NCBI GenBank assembly: GCA_030696775.1
Contig: JAUYRN010000033.1
Location: 245,962-309,961, forward strand
Reading direction: 5' to 3'
Length of the DNA stretch: 64,000 nt
From: Sulfuricurvum sp.
Lineage (GTDB): Bacteria > Campylobacterota > Campylobacteria > Campylobacterales > Sulfurimonadaceae
In this document: one piece after another, positions 43,813 through 52,153 of the stretch
Layout of the letters: every line of letters begins with the position of its first letter
Numbering within the stretch: position 1 is the first letter of the stretch
Position numbers and translations under genes: made by a program
The notes under the pieces: model-generated
What the model saw: the letters and a program-made list of their open reading frames with translations, nothing else
Told to the model about the DNA's origin: nothing
The model's database searches: none

Positions 43813-43899
43813 GCCCGGATGGCGAAATCGGTAGACGCAAGGGACTTAAAATCCCTCGGTGGTAACACTGTGCCGGTTCAAGTCCGGCTCCGGGCACCA
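43813..43899 (+). tRNA. tRNA-Leu (anticodon TAA)
   Basis: 87 bases with long variable arm and encoded CCA. Acceptor GCCCGGA / TCCGGGC, anticodon loop within GGGACTTAAAATCCC reading TAA. Confidence 0.97.
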
Positions 43900-43912
43900 C
43901 AATTACATGGAT

Positions 43913-43986
43913 GGTGGCATGGCCAAGTGGTAAGGCGCTGGTTTGCAAAACCTTGACCCCCAGTTCGAATCTGGGTGCCACCTCCA
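43913..43986 (+). tRNA. tRNA-Cys (anticodon GCA)
   Basis: 74 bases with encoded CCA. Acceptor GGTGGCA / TGCCACC, anticodon in GGTTTGCAAAACC reading GCA. Confidence 0.97.
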
Positions 43987-44014
43987 AGATGTAAAAAATA
44001 CGCTCCTTTTATGC

Positions 44015-44102
44015 GGGTCACTGGCAGAGTGGTCGATTGCACCGGTCTTGAAAACCGGCGAGGGTTAAACCTCCTAAGGTTCAAATCCTTAGTGGCCCGC
44101 CA
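44015..44102 (+). tRNA. tRNA-Ser (anticodon TGA), integration target
   Basis: 88 bases with long variable arm and encoded GCCA. Acceptor GGGTCAC / GTGGCCC, anticodon stem CCGGT/ACCGG with TGA. Its last 24 bases are part of the 26-bp att repeat, so the integrated element leaves this tRNA gene intact. Confidence 0.97.
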
Positions 44103-44104
44103 TC
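44079..44104. repeat. Left attachment site (attL)
   Basis: 26 bases covering the T-loop through CCA of tRNA-Ser plus two further bases, identical to 58404-58429. The bases on either side differ from those at the right copy, so the repeat is exactly 26 bp. Confidence 0.92.
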
Positions 44105-44172
44105 TTTTAAAAACCTCCACGTTTAGCGCTACTTTCAACGATTCAAATTTCAACTGTGTAACTTTTGTGTAA

Positions 44173-45261
44173 CTACTTTGCATGATTTTGCGTATGATGA
44201 ACCAAAAATTCACCACGTTTTTTGTCATCACGTTTCACGTATTTTGCATACACTTGTAATGTTGTCGAACTATCTTTATGCCCCAACATGTTACTAACCC
44301 ACAAAATATCCTCACCATTACCAATCATCATTGATGCAAATGAATGTCGCATTTGATACATACGAACATATGGTATTTTTGCATCTTTCAATGCTTTACG
44401 CCAAAAATGTGAACTAATTTTATCCCCCGTCGTATACGCTTCACCCCTATTTGATACAAATACATATTTGCATGTATTTCCAAGTGACGCATCAAAATGG
44501 CTTTTCAAATAAGGCATTAATACATCAATAATGTCAATTTTTCTAATACTATTTTTTGTTTTCGGTACGTCTTCAATACCTTGACGAATACTTCTTTGAA
44601 TATGAATTGTTCTTTTCTCAAAATCAATATCACTCCATTTTAAACCAATTATTTCACCCGTTCGCATTCCCGTAAAAAACCCTATTGCAAAAAAACATCG
44701 CATTTTTTCATCAATATGACTTAATACTTTGAAAATCTCATCAACATTAAATACTTTATAATCATGACTTGATGTTCGTTTTAATGATGGTGCCAACGAA
44801 ACAGGATTTATTTTGATTATTTGATCTTTCATTGCATCATTAAATATTTTTCCCAATACGATTCTCATTGTATGCACTGTTTTTGCTTCCAACTTTTCCA
44901 ATAATGCACTTTGCCATTGACCAATATCTGACACTTTTATTTCATCGAGTTTTTTATGTCCAAATGTTTTTTTGATATGTAAATTGTAAACTCTTTGATA
45001 TCTTTTATGTGTCAATTCACGTATTTGATGCTTGTGAATTTCAAAACTTTTTTCCATATATTCATCAACCGTTGGAACTTTATTATCATCGTTTGCAAAC
45101 AACGTTTTGTTGTTCATTTTCACTTGTAACTCTGGTATTTTCACATCTTCAATATATTTGATATTCGATTTTGTCGCTTTAAGACCTGTTGAACGACGTA
45201 TATATTTTCCGTTGTATGGAAAATGTAAATAAATCACTTCATTTCTAATTACTACTTGCAT
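44173..45261 (-). CDS. int: Tyrosine recombinase/integrase of the element
   Basis: 362 residues: an N-terminal Arm/SAM-like DNA-binding part (HKHQIRELTHKRYQRVYNLHI) and a C-terminal catalytic domain with Arg in FFTGMRTGEIIGLKW, the H-R pair region YQMRHSFASMMIGNGE, GHKDSSTTLQVYAKYV with the nucleophilic Tyr. It ends 68 bases from attL, pointing at the tRNA, the usual place for an integrase that recombines at the tRNA 3' end. ATG 45261 has AGGA six bases upstream; the open frame to 45450 runs over the excisionase. Confidence 0.95.
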   Translation of the reverse strand: MQVVIRNEVIYLHFPYNGKYIRRSTGLKATKSNIKYIEDVKIPELQVKMNNKTLFANDDNKVPTVDEYMEKSFEIHKHQIRELTHKRYQRVYNLHIKKTFGHKKLDEIKVSDIGQWQSALLEKLEAKTVHTMRIVLGKIFNDAMKDQIIKINPVSLAPSLKRTSSHDYKVFNVDEIFKVLSHIDEKMRCFFAIGFFTGMRTGEIIGLKWSDIDFEKRTIHIQRSIRQGIEDVPKTKNSIRKIDIIDVLMPYLKSHFDASLGNTCKYVFVSNRGEAYTTGDKISSHFWRKALKDAKIPYVRMYQMRHSFASMMIGNGEDILWVSNMLGHKDSSTTLQVYAKYVKRDDKKRGEFLVHHTQNHAK

Positions 45262-45280
45262 TTTGTTTCCTTTTTTATTT

Positions 45281-45610
45281 TTATGAACATTTGATTGATT
45301 TGAAAATATCATCAATATTTGAATCAATTTCAACATGATTTGCAGGTTTGATTTTTGGACTTCGAATCCATTGGTCGATTTTTTCTGTTTCAAACAATAA
45401 CTTTCCGCTTTGTTTGTAAAAATGATAATTTTCAATGAATTGAGTACCAATCATTTTATAAATCGCATCTTTTGAATAACAAATATATTCCGCTAATTCA
45501 TTGACGCTCATCCATTTTTTTGAATTGCTATTGTTAATCATTTTTTTCAAATCTTTCACAATTGCAAAAACTTCGTTTATGACATCTAACTCTTTTATTT
45601 CAAGTGTCAT
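45281..45610 (-). CDS. Excisionase-like helix-turn-helix protein
   Basis: 109 residues with a MerR/excisionase-type winged HTH: KKWMSVNELAEYICYSKDAIYKMI followed by GKLLFETEKIDQWI. This pattern (choose-helix then wing with 'F....D.WI') is that of Xis/AlpA-like directionality factors. It lies 19 bases upstream of int on the same strand, with GGGG six bases before its ATG. It probably steers excision or regulates int. Confidence 0.82.
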   Translation of the reverse strand: MTLEIKELDVINEVFAIVKDLKKMINNSNSKKWMSVNELAEYICYSKDAIYKMIGTQFIENYHFYKQSGKLLFETEKIDQWIRSPKIKPANHVEIDSNIDDIFKSIKCS

Positions 45611-45719
45611 CTTTAACCCCTTTTCTCTTTTGATACACCTATTTTAATATATTCCTTAATTACAATATTGTAACACCCATGATGTTTATAATTAATGACT
45701 TGTTTCATTAAAATATGGA

Positions 45720-45725
45720 TATAAT
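45720..45725 (+). promoter_or_regulatory. -10 box of the HsdM-HsdS-like gene
   Basis: TATAAT 18 bases before the ATG at 45744, with AAAGGA between. The gap is divergent to the excisionase gene. Confidence 0.5.
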
Positions 45726-45743
45726 CTATTCAAAGGATTTTGT

Positions 45744-48020
45744 ATGCGTAGTGAAAAACAGTATTCGAAACAGCAATTGATCAGCAGTTTGAAGTTTGTG
45801 TATGAGTTATTGAAGTATGAGTTGAATGCGAATGGAAATTCAAAAGAGTATTTGAATGATTTAGCAAACAAAAAGTTTTATGACATCAACGATGATATTC
45901 GTGAACAAGACAATGATGAACTTTATGAAAAAGAACGATACATTCTCGAAAAAAAGATTTATGATTATGATGGTTTAAAAGCGATTGATGACTATCGATA
46001 CAACAATGACCGATTAATACTATTCCGTAATTTTTTACTGTTGTTGATCTTCATGCGAAGTATGTATCTGCCTGAAATCAAAAAATCGAAGAAAAGTAAT
46101 AATGCACATATTGCGTACTTTCAAAACAATGCTGACCAATACGATTCTGCAATTGTTTTATTCAAACAACTATTTACTAAAAACGATAATCTTAATGAGC
46201 ATATTGATGCTGCATTTGATGATTTTATTCGTGAAAATTTTGAAGATTCGTCTGAAAACATACAAATCGATTTGAATGAATTTTTTAATCGTGCAGTACA
46301 AAGCGGAGCAAATGATTCATTTAGAAAAACAAACATGACTAAATTTATCAATGCATTCAACAAATTGTTAACACGTGGAAATCAAGCAATCGTTACATTG
46401 TTTTTTGAAATGTTCGGAAATGAATTTGGTCATATGGATATTCCGCAATCAATGATGTCATTTCTACGTTATTACGTTTATAACGATGCATCAAATACAC
46501 CATCGAATCCAATAACACAAAATTTGTATGTCAATGGTGTCGGAACAAATAGTATCGTTGCAAAGTTTATTGGCGACATTAAAGGGTCAAACAATGATGC
46601 ATTCAAAAATGAGCAATTAGCATTAGCAACAGATGACAACAACTCAATTTCTGCACAAATACGAATTATCTACAATCGTTTAATAACCAATCAATCACCA
46701 ATTGTAAACGTTGAAAACAATCCTCTTTTAGATAATAAAATTGATTCTAAATACGATGCAATAATTTCTGTTATTCCTGAAAAATTCGATTTATTCACTG
46801 AACGTGAAGCGCTTGAAAAATATCCTCTTTATCCAAAACATCAAATACCGCTGTATGCGCTCTATGAAAAAACCATCAAATGCATGAATCATAAATCATT
46901 AATGATAGTGCCGATTTCTTTTATCAGTACAAATGCATATTCAACAAAATTATTTGCAGAAGACATTGCATTATTAGACAACGGCGATGATATTGACAGA
47001 GATGATTCAAAAATAAAATCAGCATCGTATCAAGAATTTTTACATCATTATCGAATGGGTAAAATCATTGAACAGCGCAAGATCAAAAAAATCATGTTGT
47101 TACCAAAAGGGATGTTTTACCATACTGACGAACAATGCGTTTTGATCGAATTAACAAAAGAAGAAAACAGCGGAATTCAGTTTATTGACATCACGAATAT
47201 TGATCATTTAATTGAACGCAACGGCAATTTTGTGTCTATCAACAATAACCCTCGTTTAAAACACATATACGACGCTTACAACGTCCCAACGTTGTTTGTG
47301 AATACAAATGCTCAATCAGTAAATGAAATAGCAGGTAATGCGATTTTGGTATCAAAATACGTTTCGTACAATGATGTTATTCAGTCATCGAACTTGTTAC
47401 CGACATATCATTTGAAACATCAACATACAAATGAAGATGAGCAACGCAAAGATATTGCAGAATATTTCGATGTTATCAAACTGCAAAAATTTACAATCGA
47501 TTCATCAAATGTAAAAGGCGAAAACGTCGATGTCGGTTATTTTTCACAAAGCGAGTTTTCACAGTATGGCATCACTTCCAATGATGAATTGACGAACATT
47601 GTCAAAACCAAAATCAAAAAAGACAATAAACGAGTTGATCGCTTGTACCGAGTTTACAACAATGATATTTTGATTTATGTGCATTACAAAGATCGAAAAG
47701 ATATGACTATGATTCAAATCAACAATGACGATATTTGTATCGGTATGCATAACTTGATTGCGATACGATTAAAAGAACAATATCAAAAACAAGACGGTTA
47801 TGCAAAAGCATTGTTTTTGTGGTTGATGTCGAATAACGGTCAAGAAGCGTTGAAATCGATTACGAAAACAAACAGTGACAATCGACCGTTGATCAGTATT
47901 AATGATTTGAAAATGTTGCAAGTTTGTTTAGATACAGATATTAAAAAGTTTGGTCAGATCAAAAAAAGCATATCAACACTCAAGAGGCAAACCAAACAAC
48001 TTATGACATTATTCAATTGA
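45744..48020 (+). CDS. Fused HsdM-HsdS-like protein with degenerate methylase motifs
   Basis: 758 residues. Residues about 1-230 are helical and unrecognised. Residues about 255-500 follow the N6-adenine methylase layout of HsdM: NGVGTNSIV (264-272) where motif I DPACGTG is expected, KYDAIISVIPEKF (336-348) where NPPF is expected, MNHKSLMIVPISFIS, then KIIEQRKIKKIMLLPKGMFYHTDEQCVLIEL like the HsdM 'LPEGVF-T--K--ILF' block. From about 600 the sequence resembles an HsdS half: VGYFSQSEFSQYGI, YNNDILIYVHYKD, NLIAIRL, MSNNGQEALKSIT, ISINDLKMLQV and a final helix. Both catalytic signatures are broken (no NPPY, no FxGxG). No HsdR is present. The fold is my reading; a methylase activity is unlikely. 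Confidence 0.6.
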   Translation: MRSEKQYSKQQLISSLKFVYELLKYELNANGNSKEYLNDLANKKFYDINDDIREQDNDELYEKERYILEKKIYDYDGLKAIDDYRYNNDRLILFRNFLLLLIFMRSMYLPEIKKSKKSNNAHIAYFQNNADQYDSAIVLFKQLFTKNDNLNEHIDAAFDDFIRENFEDSSENIQIDLNEFFNRAVQSGANDSFRKTNMTKFINAFNKLLTRGNQAIVTLFFEMFGNEFGHMDIPQSMMSFLRYYVYNDASNTPSNPITQNLYVNGVGTNSIVAKFIGDIKGSNNDAFKNEQLALATDDNNSISAQIRIIYNRLITNQSPIVNVENNPLLDNKIDSKYDAIISVIPEKFDLFTEREALEKYPLYPKHQIPLYALYEKTIKCMNHKSLMIVPISFISTNAYSTKLFAEDIALLDNGDDIDRDDSKIKSASYQEFLHHYRMGKIIEQRKIKKIMLLPKGMFYHTDEQCVLIELTKEENSGIQFIDITNIDHLIERNGNFVSINNNPRLKHIYDAYNVPTLFVNTNAQSVNEIAGNAILVSKYVSYNDVIQSSNLLPTYHLKHQHTNEDEQRKDIAEYFDVIKLQKFTIDSSNVKGENVDVGYFSQSEFSQYGITSNDELTNIVKTKIKKDNKRVDRLYRVYNNDILIYVHYKDRKDMTMIQINNDDICIGMHNLIAIRLKEQYQKQDGYAKALFLWLMSNNGQEALKSITKTNSDNRPLISINDLKMLQVCLDTDIKKFGQIKKSISTLKRQTKQLMTLFN

Positions 48021-48033
48021 TAATTAATCGAAT

Positions 48034-48519
48034 TCAGATAATTACCATTTTTCGTCGATAATCTCGAAAATCTGGATTTTTCTGACGGTAATAATAGTCA
48101 CATTCATAGAATCCTATCGCTTCTAATTTTGTGTACAAATCGACCATTTCTTGAGTCAATCGGAATTGTTTGTTTTTGTTGAGAACTTTTTCAGAATAAT
48201 CCCACATTGGACACATTTCTTCTGAAATAGTAAATTCATTATTCATGATTAAATTGAAAATTTCATTGAAATCTTTACTATATAATTTATAGATATCTAC
48301 ATCAGCATTTTTATAAAATGAAGTAAATTTATTTGGATTTTCGCCAAAATAATTGACCAATCTTTTAAAGTGATTTATGTAGATATTATAAACACGAGTA
48401 CTAAAACCACCATTTGCATGTATATTCAGCATCGCCCGCTTATGCAATTCTTGATTTAAAATCAACATTTCAATCAACAATAACGCTTCTTTTTTTGTAA
48501 CTACAAATTCTTTTACCAT
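48034..48519 (-). CDS. Unrecognised 161-residue protein
   Basis: Soluble, mostly helical, no signal peptide. The N-terminus (VTKKEALLLIEMLILNQELHKRAML) and the tail ECDYYYRQKNPDFRDYRRK are distinctive but I know no family. A good AAAGGA site precedes ATG 48519. It converges with the HsdM-HsdS-like gene (13 bases apart) and is downstream of the RT gene on the same strand, 228 bases away. It could belong with the RT or be an independent cargo gene. Confidence 0.6.
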   Translation of the reverse strand: MVKEFVVTKKEALLLIEMLILNQELHKRAMLNIHANGGFSTRVYNIYINHFKRLVNYFGENPNKFTSFYKNADVDIYKLYSKDFNEIFNLIMNNEFTISEEMCPMWDYSEKVLNKNKQFRLTQEMVDLYTKLEAIGFYECDYYYRQKNPDFRDYRRKMVII

Positions 48520-48747
48520 TTTTTATCCTTTAAATGATTGTTTTTAGATGTTGTGTGAGTTCGACTTAGAACGCTCATTCCCTTTTGACATTATTATTAT
48601 GCCGTTTAAAAAAGTTTAAATAATAGAACATTGTTGGTGTTTAATGTTTTATAGACAGTAGGTATTAATTGTTATCAATTAAAATACAAATAGTCGGATT
48701 GAGCATAAAGACAAAGGAGAAAGGAAGTAGAAATATCTAGTTTTTTA

Positions 48748-50868
48748 TTATGATGTATACTTATTCATAATTTCACATAAAGCATTTAACCATTCGTCAT
48801 AATATTGGTCAAGTATTTCCGTTTTATATGCATACTTTTCTGTTTTAGTTTTAAATACTTTTGTTTTTAAGTCTTTAGGATGTAATTCATTATTTCTAAT
48901 TTTATGAATTTCAGAAAATAAGGTTTGAACATGAATAAACGATTCTTTTAAAAAACCATCACAATTTAATTTACTTCCATAATCATTAGTCGGAACTGCT
49001 CCTGTTTCTATTAAAAACAACCGTTCAACAAGAATATGATTAAATTGATCCATGCTATCAAAAAAGTCTTTATATCTATTATATTTTAATGCATTTAGAA
49101 CGTAAACATATAATTGACTTATTTGAGCATATTCATTTGGTAAAGAAAAAATTGATTTATTAAAAAAGTTTTTACAATCTTGAAAACAATCTTCTTTTTG
49201 TTTTGAAAGATGAAAATTAATAAATTGAAAATCTTGTTTATTTTCAATCTTATCTAAAAAAGGATTTTGATATTTTACTTGAGTAGATTCAAATTTAGAA
49301 GCAACAATTTCACGCATTTTCTTTAAATAAATTCCAATTATTTGAGATGAAAAATTTTGATGATTGCCTATCAATTTTTCTTCAATATCATGTTTTACAA
49401 GATAATCACTTGACACTTCATGCTTTGCTTTTAAAATATACACTTGTAATAATTCATTTCTTTGCTCTTGCTCCTGTATATTCAAAATGATTTCATTTTT
49501 TGTATGATGTTTGAGCCAATTAAGCATTTCTTTTTTTAATAGCCAAAATTTCTTCTCATTTTTAAATAATAAGTTAAATAATTCTGCCTCAAATAGTATT
49601 TTTTCTTTCCAATATTTAAAAAAAACATATTTTGGATAATCTATAAAAATACTATCATTATGTAAAATTTTGGTTTTTAATATATCAAATACGTTGACAT
49701 CTTCAAAATAGTATTTTTTCAAATATATTAAAACTGCCTCTATAAACGGAAGTAGATGTTCAAGGTTATTTAAAAGATTGTCTTTAAGATCATTATCTTT
49801 TTCAACTTTATATATGTAAAATGAAAATTTAGTTTTATCAAAAGTTTTAAGATCAAGTAGCATGTTATTTAACATTGTAGTAGCACGTTTATTGTCTTTT
49901 GGTACTAGTTTTTTTGTATTATTAAATTGTCTTTGTATTTTTGAAAATTTGTTAGCATTTATTTCAATAAATTCATGTGCATTCATATAATAGTTAACAT
50001 TAATCTTTGAAGATTGCGGTATCAGTCCGATGTCTCTACTTAATAAATCTAAAAGAGTAATAAAACGTTGACCAATATATTTTTCCTTTGCAAAAAGGCG
50101 AATATCATCTGCATATCGTAAATATTTAATGTCATGTTTTCTGCACATTCCCACCATAAATTCATCATAATACTTGTTAAGAAAAACTTCTGCGAATATC
50201 GCAGATGCAATTGGTCCTTGAGGGATTCCACTATGAATTAAATTTTGATGTCTTGAAAAATCTATTGAACTGCGTTCTAAAATATTAATGAGAAGATCAA
50301 TTGTTTTTTCATCAATATAATTTTTCAATGCATCTCTTAATAGATTATGATTAATGGAGTCATAAAAAGATGCTATATCAAAATCAACAACATAACAATA
50401 TCCATCTTTGTCAATATATGATTTTGAATTTTCTTGATAATTCTTCCAGTTTTTTTTCCACTCCTGAAAGAAAAACTTTTTTTCTTCGTATTTTGCAGTC
50501 TTATTATATAAATTACCAAAAATAACTTTATTTGCATAAGCATTAATTGTTAGATAAGATGCTTCGGCTACTACATTTGCGATTGCTTGATATATAAGTA
50601 AATCTATAAAATTAATACATGTTATTGGACGGACAAGATTGTTTGGTTTGGGAAGATAAAACTTAAATGCTTGACGGTTAATGAGCAAAAAACTATTATC
50701 TGCTTCTAAAATTTCAATTACTGTTTCTATATTCTCATCTAAATAAAGTTCAAATGCTTTTAATTCATCAAACATTTGAGATTTATGTATATGCTTAGGT
50801 GAAAATTTTAAACGCAAAAATGCTATTTTGAAATTATCTTTATCAATAAATTTATCCCATTTAATCAA
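48748..50868 (-). CDS. AbiA-like reverse transcriptase with C-terminal HEPN motif
   Basis: 706 residues. The RT palm and fingers are complete: motif A VVDFDIASFYDSI (metal Asp 164), motif B HSGIPQGPIASAIFAEVFL, motif C YLRYADD (YADD at 252-255), then IGLIPQSSKINVN. Residues about 300-560 are a helical repeat-like region. The last 150 residues look like a HEPN domain with a canonical R-N-x3-H motif (R658-H663, RNNELH). RT plus helical region plus HEPN is the plan of AbiA-type abortive-infection proteins of the UG/Abi RT group. No group II intron, no msr/msd seen. TTG start with AAGG eight bases upstream. Likely a stand-alone anti-phage gene. Confidence 0.78.
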   Translation of the reverse strand: MIKWDKFIDKDNFKIAFLRLKFSPKHIHKSQMFDELKAFELYLDENIETVIEILEADNSFLLINRQAFKFYLPKPNNLVRPITCINFIDLLIYQAIANVVAEASYLTINAYANKVIFGNLYNKTAKYEEKKFFFQEWKKNWKNYQENSKSYIDKDGYCYVVDFDIASFYDSINHNLLRDALKNYIDEKTIDLLINILERSSIDFSRHQNLIHSGIPQGPIASAIFAEVFLNKYYDEFMVGMCRKHDIKYLRYADDIRLFAKEKYIGQRFITLLDLLSRDIGLIPQSSKINVNYYMNAHEFIEINANKFSKIQRQFNNTKKLVPKDNKRATTMLNNMLLDLKTFDKTKFSFYIYKVEKDNDLKDNLLNNLEHLLPFIEAVLIYLKKYYFEDVNVFDILKTKILHNDSIFIDYPKYVFFKYWKEKILFEAELFNLLFKNEKKFWLLKKEMLNWLKHHTKNEIILNIQEQEQRNELLQVYILKAKHEVSSDYLVKHDIEEKLIGNHQNFSSQIIGIYLKKMREIVASKFESTQVKYQNPFLDKIENKQDFQFINFHLSKQKEDCFQDCKNFFNKSIFSLPNEYAQISQLYVYVLNALKYNRYKDFFDSMDQFNHILVERLFLIETGAVPTNDYGSKLNCDGFLKESFIHVQTLFSEIHKIRNNELHPKDLKTKVFKTKTEKYAYKTEILDQYYDEWLNALCEIMNKYTS

Positions 50869-51023
50869 AAAAACAACCTTGAAAAATATGTTTTGATTTT
50901 AACCAAGACATACTTAACAAGGGTTTTTTGACATTTTTTATTGAATTTTATGTGATTTTACTTTTTTTTTAATTCCCAAATTACCATATTGTCATTAACC
51001 AGCAATAGGAAAGTTGCATTTGA

Positions 51024-51029
51024 TATAAT
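51024..51029 (+). promoter_or_regulatory. -10 box of the methyltransferase gene
   Basis: TATAAT 34 bases upstream of ATG 51064, in the 195-base divergent gap between the RT and methyltransferase genes. A weak AAAGG lies ten bases before the start. Confidence 0.45.
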
Positions 51030-51063
51030 TGCACTCAATAAGATGCATAAAGGTTATGTGTAA

Positions 51064-52146
51064 ATGTCATATATTACAGAAAGAGTCAAAGATTTTGAAA
51101 ATATTGCAAAATCTGTTTCTCATTTAAAGTTATCGTCAACACGCAATAGTTTGGCAATTTTAGGTGATTCTCTTGAAGTTATCAAATCAATTCCCTCGAA
51201 TAGCATCTCACTTATATTGACAGACCCTCCCTACCATTCCACTAAAAAGAAAAATATCACAGGAGATACTGATTTTAACTCTGATAAAGAGTTTTTTGCT
51301 TGGATAGAAAAATACGCTAAAGAATGGCATAGGATTTTAAGACCAAATGGTTCAATCTATATGTTTTGTTCATCACAAATGTCCTCTCATCTAGAAGTAA
51401 TGCTATCCCATAAATTTAACATATTATCAAATATTGTTTGGACTAAACCGAATGAACCTGGATTTGATGGGTGGAAACAAAAAATGAAAAAAGATTCTCT
51501 TCGTCAATGGTACCCACATTCTGAACGAATTATTTTTGCTGCACCTGCAATTGAAGGAAATTTACACCGATCATATTTTGCTGACTTTTTGCGGGAACAA
51601 AGAAAAAAATCTGGACTTTCTGGACATCAATTAACTGAATTAACCGGAGCGTATGGCAAAGTAAATCACGGAGGAGCGGTTTCAAATTGGGAAACGGGAA
51701 GAAATATCCCAAGTAGAGAACAATATAATAAAATTGTAGACGCACTATTAAATACTGGTAAAATAAAATCAATGCCTTACTATGAAGATGTTATCAGAGC
51801 ATTTTCAGTTAATGAACATATTGAATTTACTGACATATGGGATTTTCCATCTGTGCGACCATACCAAGGAAAGCATCCTGCAGAAAAACCTTTGGAAATG
51901 TTAGAACATATTATTCAATCTAGCACTTTTAACGATGACATAGTATTAGATTGTTTTGCAGGGTCAGGAAGCACTGCAATTGCAAGTTTGAAATTAAATA
52001 GAAGAACAATTGCCATTGAGTTAGAAGAAAGTCACTTCACAAATATTACAAAACGAATAAAATACTTTTATGATCAAGAAGAGCAATTTTGCATGAAAGA
52101 AAGTATCAAATCGCAGAATGAAAATTCACTATTTCATACTGCATAA
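51064..52146 (+). CDS. Type II DNA methyltransferase (beta class) with inserted HTH
   Basis: 360 residues. Catalytic motif IV is LILTDPPYH (DPPY 54-57) and the SAM-binding motif DCFAGSGSTAIA (D296-G302) comes after it, i.e. the beta-class order for N4-cytosine or N6-adenine methylation. Between them (about 175-240) sits an XRE-like helix-turn-helix (FADFLREQRKKSGLSGHQLTE ... AVSNWETGRNIPS), seen in some type II methylases as part of the target recognition region. It is convergent with the nuclease gene, eight bases apart, and should protect the element's host from it. Confidence 0.88.
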   Translation: MSYITERVKDFENIAKSVSHLKLSSTRNSLAILGDSLEVIKSIPSNSISLILTDPPYHSTKKKNITGDTDFNSDKEFFAWIEKYAKEWHRILRPNGSIYMFCSSQMSSHLEVMLSHKFNILSNIVWTKPNEPGFDGWKQKMKKDSLRQWYPHSERIIFAAPAIEGNLHRSYFADFLREQRKKSGLSGHQLTELTGAYGKVNHGGAVSNWETGRNIPSREQYNKIVDALLNTGKIKSMPYYEDVIRAFSVNEHIEFTDIWDFPSVRPYQGKHPAEKPLEMLEHIIQSSTFNDDIVLDCFAGSGSTAIASLKLNRRTIAIELEESHFTNITKRIKYFYDQEEQFCMKESIKSQNENSLFHTA

Positions 52147-52153
52147 ACATTTA

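Noticed and set aside
45744..48020. Functional type I methylase or BREX PglX
   Set aside because: The NPPY and FxGxG motifs are both absent, and no hsdR or other BREX genes occur nearby.
48748..50868. Group II intron or retron as explanation for the RT
   Set aside because: No maturase/X or HNH domain is visible, no intron domain V-like structure was noticed, and no msr/msd region was seen; the long helical C-terminus with RNNELH fits AbiA instead.
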